A stretch of 6,732 nucleotides of DNA, from assembly GCA_964466965.1 (NCBI GenBank), contig CAYXPZ010000108.1, positions 1-6,732 of the forward strand, in the 5' to 3' direction. A program made the translations under genes and the position numbers. Every line of letters begins with the position of its first letter. The stretch's first letter is position 1. This stretch comes from Dichotomicrobium sp964466965. Lineage in GTDB: Bacteria > Pseudomonadota > Alphaproteobacteria > Rhizobiales > Rhodomicrobiaceae. Below, in pieces: positions 1 to 5,702 of the stretch. The notes under the pieces are model-generated. The model made no database searches. It worked only from the letters and a program-made list of their open reading frames with translations, and was not told the origin of the DNA.

Positions 1-690
1 TCGGACATCGACACGATCGAGCGGATCGAGATCATCCGCGATCTTCGGCTCGGCGCGTTCGATGTGCTGGTGGGCATCAACCTGTTGCGCGAGGGGCTGG
101 ACATCCCCGAATGCGCGCTGGTGGCGATCCTCGACGCGGACAAGGAAGGCTTCCTGCGCTCGGAAACCTCGCTGATCCAGACGATCGGCCGCGCGGCGCG
201 CAATGTGGACGGACGCGTGATCCTCTATGCCGACAACATCACCGGCTCGATGGACCGCGCGATCCAGGAAACCGAGCGCCGCCGCGAAAAGCAGATCGCG
301 TTCAACGAGGCGCACGGCATCACGCCGCAGTCGATCCGCAAGAATATCGGCGATATCATGGAGAGCGTCTACGAGCAGGACCACGTCACCGTCTCGAAGA
401 CGCCAGGCTTCGCCGAGGAGAAGCAGGCCGACTACAGCGGCCACAACATGCAGGCCGTCATCGCAGATGTGGAGCAGCGCATGATGACAGCGGCGTCAAA
501 CCTGGAGTTCGAGGAGGCGGCGCGGTTGCGCGATCAGCTCAAGGACCTGCGCGAGCAGCAGCTCTTCTATTCGGGCGACCCGGCGGCCCCGGCGGGCGAG
601 CAGCCGTCCAAGGGCAAGGCGCGCTCCACCTCCGGCCGCCCCGGCACGCGCACCTACAAATCGAAGAGCAAACGCAAAAGCTCTACTTGA
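1..690 (+). CDS. uvrB: UvrB, excinuclease ABC subunit B, C-terminal part (5' end outside window)
   Basis: This is the 3' end of the nucleotide excision repair damage-verification helicase, which receives DNA from UvrA and recruits UvrC for incision in the cytoplasm. The frame is open from base 1, so 229 residues of a protein usually about 670-730 long are visible. They include the end of helicase domain 2: VGINLLREGLDIPE at about residues 23-36, LDADKEGF at about 44-51, and helicase motif VI, QTIGRAARN, at about 60-68. A C-terminal UVR domain, the UvrC-interacting helical hairpin, follows at about 153-188 (EFEEAARLRDQLKDLR). The last 40 residues are a low-complexity basic tail rich in Lys, Arg, Ser and Gly, as is common in alphaproteobacterial UvrB. 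The TGA stop overlaps the stop of the convergent DUF2794 gene, leaving no room for a dedicated terminator. Identity is essentially certain; the start is not visible. Confidence 0.97.
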   Translation, partial: SDIDTIERIEIIRDLRLGAFDVLVGINLLREGLDIPECALVAILDADKEGFLRSETSLIQTIGRAARNVDGRVILYADNITGSMDRAIQETERRREKQIAFNEAHGITPQSIRKNIGDIMESVYEQDHVTVSKTPGFAEEKQADYSGHNMQAVIADVEQRMMTAASNLEFEEAARLRDQLKDLREQQLFYSGDPAAPAGEQPSKGKARSTSGRPGTRTYKSKSKRKSST

Positions 691-1063
691 CGACACTCAG
701 CCGCTTGTCGAGGACACGCATTACCTTGTCGAGGTCGTTGCCGCGCTTCAGGATCAGCCCGGTCATGGCGATGGCGAGATAGGCGCCTTGCTTGCGCGCC
801 AGCTTCGGGCGTTTTTCGATGGTGTAGAGCGGTCGCTCGGAAGATCGCCGGAAGATATAAAAGACCGCGCGGTCCTTTTGCATATCGATCCCGTAGTCAC
901 GCCATTCGCCCTGCGCGACCATGCGGCCGTAAACCGACAGAATAGTGCTCAGTTCGGCCCGGTTGAAGGCAACGACTTGCGCCCGGCCATCGGAACCATT
1001 TGCGATCAGATAGGTCTGGTTCTCGTATGCCGGGCTGAAACCTATGGGTTCACTTTCGCTCAT
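683..1063 (-). CDS. DUF2794 family protein
   Basis: A 126-residue protein matching the DUF2794 family as I remember it: a small cytoplasmic protein conserved in Alphaproteobacteria, of unknown function. The recognisable core runs from about residue 30 to the end: FNRAELSTILSVYGRMVAQG (33-52), EWRDYGID (53-60), DRAVFYIFRRSSERPLY (64-80), IEKRPKLARKQGAY (82-95) and LILKRGNDLDKVMRVLDKRL (103-122). No signal peptide or membrane segment is seen. The frame stays open upstream to 1258, but that extension runs into the MOSC gene and does not resemble the family. The ATG at 1063 has an AGGGGG Shine-Dalgarno at 1068-1073 with 4 bp spacing and gives the usual family length, so it was chosen. It lies 55 bp after the MOSC stop in the same direction and may share its transcript. 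Family call is firm; function is unknown. Confidence 0.9.
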   Translation of the reverse strand: MSESEPIGFSPAYENQTYLIANGSDGRAQVVAFNRAELSTILSVYGRMVAQGEWRDYGIDMQKDRAVFYIFRRSSERPLYTIEKRPKLARKQGAYLAIAMTGLILKRGNDLDKVMRVLDKRLSVVK

Positions 1064-1118
1064 GGCGCCCCCTGTTTTTTGTTTGAGCCAGCCATGATCG
1101 CCGTGTGACAGAAAAATT

Positions 1119-1820
1119 TCAACCCTCGGCATTGTCTGCCGATCCCGTGAGCCGGGGCGTCCAACTTTCAACCACGCCACGGGAAAGGCGCCGCTCGGCC
1201 AGGTTGCGCCAGGATGGCGAAAGGCCGGGCAGCGCGGCCAGCGCCTTGAGTTCCGCACGATCCAATGTCTTTTGATAGAGCAGATGATTGACCCGGATCA
1301 GGGGCCAGCCGGCATTTGGCCGCGAGATCAGCGTCAGCAGGTCACCTGCGCGAACGTCGCCCGGCGCAAGTATGCGAAAGTACCACCCGGTCCGTTCGGC
1401 GTGCTGAACCCGGCGCGCCATGTCCCGCACGCCGAAACGCACATTCAGCTTCCAGCAAGGCTGGCGTCCCTGCGATAGCTGGACTGTGGCCCCGCCAAGA
1501 GAAAAGATATCGCCGATGCAGACGTCTGCTTCGGTCAAGCCGGCGACCACGAGGTTTTCGCCGAATGCACCTGGACTGACCCGGTCAGCGGCCTCGGGGA
1601 GTTCGCTCTGCCAGATGGCGTAATGATCACGCGGGTATAGATGCGCGGCCTTCTCGACCCCGCCGTGGTGCCTCGTGTCGCCCTGGGCGTCGCCATTAAA
1701 GCCGTGCTGGGAAAGGAAAACCGGCTCTTCGACCGGCTGCTTGTCGATCGCGCTCGGCTCGCCGTTCGGCCCAAAAGGTACGGTTCGCCCGACACGAAGC
1801 TGGATAAGTTGCCAAGTCAT
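1119..1820 (-). CDS. MOSC domain protein, YiiM-like
   Basis: A 233-residue MOSC-domain protein of the YiiM type (E. coli YiiM is about 224 residues). MOSC domains are related to the molybdenum cofactor sulfurase C-terminus. YiiM proteins use molybdenum cofactor to reduce N-hydroxylated bases such as 6-N-hydroxylaminopurine, protecting DNA. Visible marks are DTRHHGGVEKAAHLYPRDHY (48-67), SPGAFGENL (82-90), the GDIFSLGGATVQLSQGRQPC stretch (103-122) carrying the conserved cysteine Cys122, and a C-terminal helical region (about 170-215) as in YiiM. The frame extends to 1964, but the ATG at 1820 fits the family N-terminus (MTWQLIQLRVG) and overlaps the amidotransferase stop as ATGA. The upstream extension would lie in the amidotransferase coding region. 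Translation is therefore probably coupled to that gene. Substrate is inferred from the family only. Confidence 0.9.
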   Translation of the reverse strand: MTWQLIQLRVGRTVPFGPNGEPSAIDKQPVEEPVFLSQHGFNGDAQGDTRHHGGVEKAAHLYPRDHYAIWQSELPEAADRVSPGAFGENLVVAGLTEADVCIGDIFSLGGATVQLSQGRQPCWKLNVRFGVRDMARRVQHAERTGWYFRILAPGDVRAGDLLTLISRPNAGWPLIRVNHLLYQKTLDRAELKALAALPGLSPSWRNLAERRLSRGVVESWTPRLTGSADNAEG

Positions 1821-2521
1821 GCATTGACGGCCCCGAGCCCGATGCTGTCCAGCCATTCGCCGAACATGGCGCGAGCCGGCTCGCAAAGACGCGGGCCATG
1901 ATCGGCGGTGTCGCGGCGCAGTGCGGGAACGCTGACGCCCGGCGTTGCCCTGATCTCGTGGCAATGGCCCACAAGCCAGGGTTCGATCCCGTCTGCCCCC
2001 GCCTCGGCATGGAATTGCAGCGCCAAAGCGGTTTCGCGGGGCTGAAACGCCTGATCGTGGCAGGCTTCCGTTTCCGCCAAGCTCGCGAGGCCCGGAACGT
2101 CGCAGTTTTCGCCGTGCCAGTGCAGGACCGGAACGCCGTCAAGATGACGCAGAACGGAGTCCCGTCCGCCGCTGGTCAGGCGCACCGGCCCCCAGCCAAT
2201 CTCCGCCGTCGGGGCGGGTTCGACCTTGCCACCCATCGCCCGCGCGATGATCTGCGCGCCCAGGCAAATTCCGAGCAGCGGACGGCCCGCATTCAGCCGC
2301 TCGCGGGCAAGAGCAATTTCGGTTTCGAGGAACGGATAGGCGGCCGTGTCATTCGCGCTGATCGGCCCGCCGAGAATGACGAGTAGGTCAGCCGCCCGCG
2401 CCGCATCATCATCGATCGCCCAGGCGTCGGCGTAGCTGATCGCCGCGCCGCGCCCGCCGAGCAGCGGCTCCAGAAGCCCAAGATCCTCGAACGCAACATG
2501 GCGGATGACATAAACTTGCAT
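1817..2521 (-). CDS. Class I glutamine amidotransferase (GATase1, GuaA N-domain-like, stand-alone)
   Basis: A 234-residue stand-alone class I glutamine amidotransferase. Such domains hydrolyse glutamine and pass ammonia to a synthase partner, or act as gamma-glutamyl hydrolases. Family marks are LVILGGPIS (47-55, oxyanion loop region), the nucleophile elbow PLLGICLGAQIIARAMGG (81-98) with Cys86, and ALQFHAEAG (167-175) with His171 and Glu173 completing the Cys-His-Glu triad. HWHGENCDVPGLASL (134-148) resembles the 'HWH-D-F-LP-GA-LA' element of the GuaA-like subgroup (COG0518), with a short change inside it. No synthase domain is fused and no obvious partner is present, so the ammonia acceptor is unknown. 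ATG 2521 is preceded by GAGGAG at 2530-2535 (8 bp spacing). A GC hairpin separates it from the exported-protein gene upstream. The stop overlaps the MOSC start by 4 bp. Catalytic competence is well supported; biological substrate is not. Confidence 0.9.
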   Translation of the reverse strand: MQVYVIRHVAFEDLGLLEPLLGGRGAAISYADAWAIDDDAARAADLLVILGGPISANDTAAYPFLETEIALARERLNAGRPLLGICLGAQIIARAMGGKVEPAPTAEIGWGPVRLTSGGRDSVLRHLDGVPVLHWHGENCDVPGLASLAETEACHDQAFQPRETALALQFHAEAGADGIEPWLVGHCHEIRATPGVSVPALRRDTADHGPRLCEPARAMFGEWLDSIGLGAVNA

Positions 2522-2542
2522 GAGTTAGTCTCCTCGCAAATA

Positions 2543-2572
2543 CGCCCGCGCGCCGCTGCTGACGCGCGGGCG
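2543..2572 (-). terminator. GC-rich intercistronic hairpin (possible terminator or processing site)
   Basis: CGCCCGCGCG (2543-2552) pairs perfectly with CGCGCGGGCG (2563-2572) across a 10-nt loop. It lies 6 bp past the stop of the exported-protein gene and just before the amidotransferase Shine-Dalgarno. In the minus direction it is followed only by TATTTG, not a proper T-run, so partial termination or mRNA end stabilisation is as likely as full termination. Confidence 0.5.
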
Positions 2573-2578
2573 CGCGGT

Positions 2579-3361
2579 TCATTCCACCTTGCCGGGCAGG
2601 CTCAGATCGCCCGAGGCCACGTCGAACACATTTTCGATGCAGAGCAGCGGCGCATGCACATTGGCATTCACGCGGAGGCCCGAGGTCACGCCGTCGTAGT
2701 TGGCTTCTTGTACTGCGCCGATCTCGGTGAACGGCACGCGCACCTCGACGGTGTCGCCCTCGAAAACCGGGTCCCAGCCGGGGCTGTCGATCAGGATCGG
2801 CAGGCCAGGCCATGTCTTCGGCAACTGAGGCTCTTGGCCTTCCGGGATGTCAATCACCTTGAGCGCGTCCTCGCCGCACTCCGCTCCCGGGCCGAGCACG
2901 ACCCAGTGGCTGTGCCAGACATTGCCGTCATTGCCAAGATTGCCATCGCCATTCTCATCGTAAAGCGGGGTGTCGTCGAAGTCCGGATGGGCGGTCACGG
3001 CCAGGCCCAGGATGCCCGAGTCCGGGTCAAAACCGACCTGTGACGGGTCGACGGTCGTCGGCCAGACATAGGCGAACACCTTGGAGCCAGCGAGCTTGCC
3101 GGTCGGTGTCGGCTTGGTTTCCCCGGCCTTGCCGGAGACGCCCATATGGAACACAGCCGTATTGCCAGTGGTCGTGATCTTGGCGTGGATCACATCGAAG
3201 CTGGCGCGTTCGGCGTTGCCGGATTTGGCCTTTACGCCGCCGGTGTGCTCGTTGTCACCGTGCGCGCTGGCACCGGCGATGCCGAGGCTCAACATAGTCG
3301 CCGCAAACGCACCCGCCTTCGCGGCGCGCAAGGCTTGGTCAAGAAAGCTGTTTCGTGTCAT
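2579..3361 (-). CDS. Exported (periplasmic) protein of unknown function with EF-hand-like loop
   Basis: I do not recognise this family. The 260-residue product starts with a clear Sec signal peptide: basic MTRNSFLDQALRAAKAG, a hydrophobic core at 18-30, and a probable ASA|HG cleavage after residue 33. No later membrane segment is seen, so a soluble periplasmic protein is expected. The mature N-terminus is HGDNEHTGG. An Asp/Asn/Gly-rich stretch, DENGDGNLGNDG (135-146), has the Dx[DN]xDG spacing of an EF-hand or dockerin calcium loop and is followed at once by WHSHW (149-153), a possible metal site. Two cysteines only, Cys162 and Cys241, could form a disulfide. Acidic residues dominate the mature part. 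ATG 3361 was chosen over the open frame to 3403 because it begins the signal peptide and has GGAAG/AGGAA sequences upstream. It lies 75 bp downstream of the MarR gene in the same direction and may be its target. Confidence 0.75.
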   Translation of the reverse strand: MTRNSFLDQALRAAKAGAFAATMLSLGIAGASAHGDNEHTGGVKAKSGNAERASFDVIHAKITTTGNTAVFHMGVSGKAGETKPTPTGKLAGSKVFAYVWPTTVDPSQVGFDPDSGILGLAVTAHPDFDDTPLYDENGDGNLGNDGNVWHSHWVVLGPGAECGEDALKVIDIPEGQEPQLPKTWPGLPILIDSPGWDPVFEGDTVEVRVPFTEIGAVQEANYDGVTSGLRVNANVHAPLLCIENVFDVASGDLSLPGKVE

Positions 3362-3404
3362 GATCTTCCAGTTCCTTTCCTCATTCCATCGGGGATTGAA
3401 CATC

Positions 3405-3438
3405 GAGCGCTTCGGACGTGGCTGCGTCCGGGGCGCTC
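3405..3438 (-). terminator. Intercistronic hairpin between the MarR gene and the exported-protein gene
   Basis: Arms GAGCGC (3405-3410) with GCGCTC (3433-3438), and CGGACG (3413-3418) with CGTCCG (3425-3430), enclose a 6-nt loop. In the minus-strand RNA there is a 2x2 internal mismatch between the two 6-bp stems. The structure begins inside the MarR stop codon. No T-run follows, so it is more likely an attenuating or processing/stability element than a full terminator. Confidence 0.45.
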
Positions 3439-4078
3439 ACTCTTCAGCCTCTTCCATGACGAACCTTCTCCAATTCGCGGTTTCTTCATCGGCATCGGCC
3501 GGCGCGTGGTCGCCGCAATCGAGCTGGAGTGCTCCATCGCCGAAGGCGGCATCCACGAACGCGCAGTGGTGCGGGGCTTCCGCATCGTCGTGGGCGTGAG
3601 GGCGGAAGAAGCGGCAGGTGACGCACAGGCGCTGTGGTGCGATGGCCCCGCACTTCTGTAAATCGCGGATGAGCTTGGTTAGCGCGCGCTGCATGCCCGC
3701 GCGTTCATTCGGCGTGAGATTGCTGAGGGCGTCCGCCAATTCTTCCGGCGGATGGTCGGTTTCCTGGGCCGTGAGCCTCCCCGCTTCCGTCAGGGAAAGC
3801 TGCGTCGCGCGACGGTCGCTTGGGTCAGGCTGGCGGGCGACCAGGCTCTTCTCAACGAGCGCGGCGGCGGCATCACTGGCGGTGGCTTGCGTGACCCCGA
3901 GCCGGCCGGCGAGCGCTGTCACGCGCTCTGGTCCGCGCCGCAACAGCCGCAGGATCGCCAGTTGCGTCGGCGTAATGTGATGGACGCCGGCGTCCCGCCA
4001 CTGGCGGCTGCGAATGAACGCGCCGAGCTGCGCAAGGCCCGCGGCAAGCTGGTCAACGTTTTGACGATCCCGTTCCAT
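3437..4078 (-). CDS. MarR-family regulator with four-cysteine C-terminal extension
   Basis: A 213-residue winged-helix repressor; ordinary MarR proteins are about 140-160. Residues 34-105 form the MarR wHTH: HITPTQLAILRLL, the recognition region GVTQATASDAAAALVEKSLV (61-80) and the wing DPSDRRATQLSLTEAG (85-100). A dimerisation helix covers about 108-142. The extra C-terminal part (about 150-195) holds C152-x2-C155-x16-C172-x15-C188, plus His161, His163, His170, His171 and His191. That pattern suggests a bound Zn or Fe-S centre, or thiol-based sensing; the ligand is inference. Another Cys is at 143. The ATG at 4078 has no Shine-Dalgarno, and the promoter -10 element ends 7 bp before it, so the mRNA may be leaderless. 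A palindrome over that -10 suggests autorepression. The exported-protein gene follows in the same direction. MarR assignment is strong; the effector is unknown. Confidence 0.9.
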   Translation of the reverse strand: MERDRQNVDQLAAGLAQLGAFIRSRQWRDAGVHHITPTQLAILRLLRRGPERVTALAGRLGVTQATASDAAAALVEKSLVARQPDPSDRRATQLSLTEAGRLTAQETDHPPEELADALSNLTPNERAGMQRALTKLIRDLQKCGAIAPQRLCVTCRFFRPHAHDDAEAPHHCAFVDAAFGDGALQLDCGDHAPADADEETANWRRFVMEEAEE

Positions 4079-4085
4079 GACTCAT

Positions 4086-4115
4086 TGTATAGGACTCCTA
4101 TGTATCTGACGTCAA
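4086..4115 (-). promoter_or_regulatory. Sigma70-type promoter of the MarR gene
   Basis: Reading the minus strand, TTGACG (4115-4110) and TATACA (4091-4086) are separated by 18 bp. The -10 box ends 7 bp before the ATG at 4078, so transcription would begin at or next to the start codon. The region has the lowest GC content nearby, as expected for a promoter. Confidence 0.6.
4089..4101. promoter_or_regulatory. Probable MarR operator palindrome
   Basis: ATAGGA-C-TCCTAT is a perfect inverted repeat with 6-bp arms and a single central base. It overlaps the -10 element of the MarR promoter and lies 11 bp from the start codon. Size and placement are typical of autoregulatory MarR operators; binding by this protein is inferred from position. 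Confidence 0.6.
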
Positions 4116-4146
4116 GTCTGGTGTTCAGTGCCGATGAGCATCGCTT

Positions 4147-4163
4147 GGACTCCCGTGGGAGCC
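4147..4163 (-). terminator. Short hairpin just after the LysR stop codon
   Basis: GGACTCC-CGTG-GGAGCC can fold into a stem of about six pairs with one G-U pair and a 4-nt loop, starting 1 bp after the LysR stop. There is no T-run behind it, so it is at best a weak terminator that may partly separate LysR from MarR transcription. Confidence 0.3.
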
Positions 4164-4164
4164 A

Positions 4165-5070
4165 TTAGACAGTCCAGAGTTGATGGCGGGCGAAGGTCTC
4201 GACCAGATAATCGATGAAGACGCGCAGACGAAGCGGGATAACGGCGGTGGGCGGGTAGACGGTGTGAATGCCGATCTCCGGCTTCACAAAATCCTGCAGA
4301 AGTTCCACCAATTGGCCCCGCGACAGCGCTTCATGCACGATGAAATCCGGCTGGCGGATGATCCCGCAGCCGCTGACCGCCGCAGCGAGAAGCAGGTCGC
4401 CGTTGTTGCTCCAGAGCTGATTGGTGACCGGCACCTTGTGGCTGTTGCCGTCTACATCGGTGAACTGCCAGTTCTGATAGCCGGACCAATAAGGATAGCC
4501 GAGGCAGATATGCCGGTGCAGATCCCGTGGCGCTGTTGGCCACCCTTGGGCCTCAAGATAGCCCGGTGCTGCACAGAGGATCAGCCGGCTCGTCGCGACC
4601 CGGCGGGCGATCAGGCTCGAGTCCGCCAGTTCGCCAATGCGGATCGCGAGATCGAAGCCCTCCTCCACCAGGTTCACCTGCCGGTCGCTGACGATCAGGT
4701 CTAGATGGACGTCCGGGTAGCGGTCCATGAAACCCTTCAGGCGCGGCGCGAGGTGGCGAAACCCGAACGACACCGGCACCGACACCCGCAGCCGCCCGCG
4801 CGGTGTGCGCGTCTGCAGGCTCGCCTCGCTGTCCGCAAGCTCGATCTCATCAAGGATGCGCAGCGCGCGCTCGAAATAGCCCGCGCCGGTTTGCGTCAGG
4901 CTGACGCTGCGCGTGGTCCGGTTCAGAAGCGCCACGCCGAGACGCGCTTCGAGATCCTGCACATGCTTGGAGGCGGCCGTACGCGACAGCCCAAGGTGCT
5001 CGGCGGCAGCGGCGAAGCTGCCCTGTTCAACCACGGCGACGAACACCCGGAGGGCGCGGAGTTGATCCAT
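4165..5070 (-). CDS. LysR-family transcriptional regulator
   Basis: A 301-residue LysR-type regulator of normal length. Residues 1-60 form the N-terminal winged helix-turn-helix: MDQLRALRVFVAVVEQGSFA, then AEHLGLSRTAASKHVQDLEA (23-42) with the recognition helix, then LGVALLNRTTRSVSLTQTG (44-62). A linker helix reaches about residue 88. The effector-binding domain (about 92-295, PBP2 fold) contains RGRLRVSVPVSFGFRHLAP (91-109), GFDLAIRIGELADSSLIARR (138-157) and GCGIIRQPDF (234-243). This sequence style is that of the CrgA/AaeR-like LysR subgroup. It is transcribed away from the DoxX-VOC pair, with 129 bp between, the classic arrangement for a LysR regulator acting on its divergent neighbour. 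Three copies of ATTATC in that gap are candidate binding sites. The start at 5070 matches the family N-terminus; only a weak CGGGA lies upstream. The effector cannot be told from sequence. Confidence 0.95.
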   Translation of the reverse strand: MDQLRALRVFVAVVEQGSFAAAAEHLGLSRTAASKHVQDLEARLGVALLNRTTRSVSLTQTGAGYFERALRILDEIELADSEASLQTRTPRGRLRVSVPVSFGFRHLAPRLKGFMDRYPDVHLDLIVSDRQVNLVEEGFDLAIRIGELADSSLIARRVATSRLILCAAPGYLEAQGWPTAPRDLHRHICLGYPYWSGYQNWQFTDVDGNSHKVPVTNQLWSNNGDLLLAAAVSGCGIIRQPDFIVHEALSRGQLVELLQDFVKPEIGIHTVYPPTAVIPLRLRVFIDYLVETFARHQLWTV

Positions 5071-5072
5071 CT

Positions 5073-5121
5073 ATTATCCCGCAATTCCGGATAATCAATG
5101 CAAAGATTAGATGATTATCAT
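5073..5121. promoter_or_regulatory. Candidate LysR operator region: three ATTATC half-sites in alternating orientation
   Basis: ATTATCC (5073-5079) and GGATAAT (5089-5095) form a perfect inverted repeat with a 9-nt spacer, 2 bp from the LysR start codon. GATAATC (5090-5096) also forms a perfect inverted repeat with GATTATC (5113-5119). ATGAT-T-ATCAT (5111-5121) is itself palindromic. The repeats do not follow the exact T-N11-A spacing, but their position between the divergent genes fits LysR control of both. Confidence 0.55.
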
Positions 5122-5163
5122 TATGTGATCCACGCTTAAGTTGGGGGCTGTCAGCAACGCAGC

Positions 5164-5178
5164 GGGCGGGCGCCGCCC
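5164..5178 (+). other. Small GC hairpin in the DoxX leader
   Basis: GGGCGG (5164-5169) pairs with CCGCCC (5173-5178) over a 3-nt loop, ending 8 bp before the Shine-Dalgarno of the DoxX gene. It could tune translation or simply be GC-rich chance pairing. Confidence 0.25.
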
Positions 5179-5199
5179 ATGAATTCAAGGAGATTGACG

Positions 5200-5622
5200 A
5201 TGACCGAGACAGCTCAAACCCAATATGCCGCCTTCATCCTCCGCGTGAGCCTGGGCGTGATGACCCTCGCGCACGGCCTTTTGAAGGTATTTGTCTTCAC
5301 CATCCCCGGCACGGTCGGCTTCTTTGAATCGCTCGGGTATCCGGGCGCATTGGCCTATGCCGTGATAGCTGGCGAAATCCTCGGCGGTGTCGCGCTGATT
5401 GCAGGCTTCTGGACGCGCTACGTCGCGTTGGCGCTGGTGCCGATCCTGGTCGGCGCGACCATCACCCATGCTGGCAACGGCTGGCTGTTTTCCAACCCGG
5501 ACGGTGGGTGGGAGTTTCCCGCCTTCTGGACATTGACGCTGATCGTTCAGGCGCTGCTGGGCAATGGCGCGTTTGCTGTGGGTTCCGTCCCCAGCGTTTC
5601 TGGCCGGCGTGCCGCAGTGTAA
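5200..5622 (+). CDS. DoxX-family inner-membrane protein (CatD-like)
   Basis: A 140-residue DoxX-family membrane protein with four predicted transmembrane helices at about 10-30, 49-69, 73-92 and 108-128. Family marks are LRVSLGVMTLAHGLLKV (14-30) with the AHG-x2-K motif, FFESLGYPG (41-49), AVIAGEILGGVALIAGFWTR (54-73) with the conserved membrane Glu59, and the short loop NGWLFSNPDGGWEFP (93-107). DoxX proteins, including MhqP and CatD of Bacillus subtilis and the SodA-DoxX-SseA complex of mycobacteria, are linked to quinone, thiol and oxidative stress; their chemistry is poorly defined. An upstream in-frame ATG exists at 5179, but AAGGAG at 5187-5192 sits 7 bp before the ATG at 5200, so the latter is the start. 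A VOC gene follows 80 bp later, a pairing like catDE. The divergent LysR gene is the probable regulator. Confidence 0.92.
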   Translation: MTETAQTQYAAFILRVSLGVMTLAHGLLKVFVFTIPGTVGFFESLGYPGALAYAVIAGEILGGVALIAGFWTRYVALALVPILVGATITHAGNGWLFSNPDGGWEFPAFWTLTLIVQALLGNGAFAVGSVPSVSGRRAAV

Positions 5623-5628
5623 CGCGGG

Positions 5629-5670
5629 GCGGGGCAATCTGGACAGGCCAAGCCCGCCGGATTGTCCCGC
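5629..5670 (+). other. Long hairpin between the DoxX and VOC genes
   Basis: GCGGGGCAATC (5629-5639) pairs with GATTGTCCCGC (5660-5670) with one G-U, and three further pairs (one G-U) extend it inward to a 14-bp stem with a 14-nt loop. It lies 7 bp after the DoxX stop and 18 bp before the VOC Shine-Dalgarno. No T-run follows, so a processing, stabilising or attenuating role fits better than a full terminator. Confidence 0.5.
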
Positions 5671-5702
5671 ACTGCCCCAACGCATCGAAAGGAGCGAACC
5701 CA

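Noticed and set aside
788..1108. Open frame of 106 codons on the plus strand opposite DUF2794
   Set aside because: It is fully antisense to a conserved gene, has no recognisable family, and open antisense frames are expected in GC-rich DNA.
1064..1118. Separate promoter for DUF2794 in the gap after the MOSC gene
   Set aside because: No convincing -35/-10 pair was found in the 55 bp, so independent transcription is not claimed.
2498..3043. Open frame of 181 codons on the plus strand opposite the exported-protein gene
   Set aside because: No family resemblance; the opposite strand has a clear signal peptide and a good start, so this is a shadow frame.
3081..3661. Two plus-strand open frames of about 170 codons opposite the exported-protein and MarR genes
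   Set aside because: Both cross the boundary between two well-supported minus-strand genes and have no coherent domain.
5119..5124. CATTAT as a -10 box for the DoxX gene
   Set aside because: Only four of six bases match and no -35 element lies at a suitable distance; LysR-dependent promoters often lack good elements, so the true position stays undetermined.
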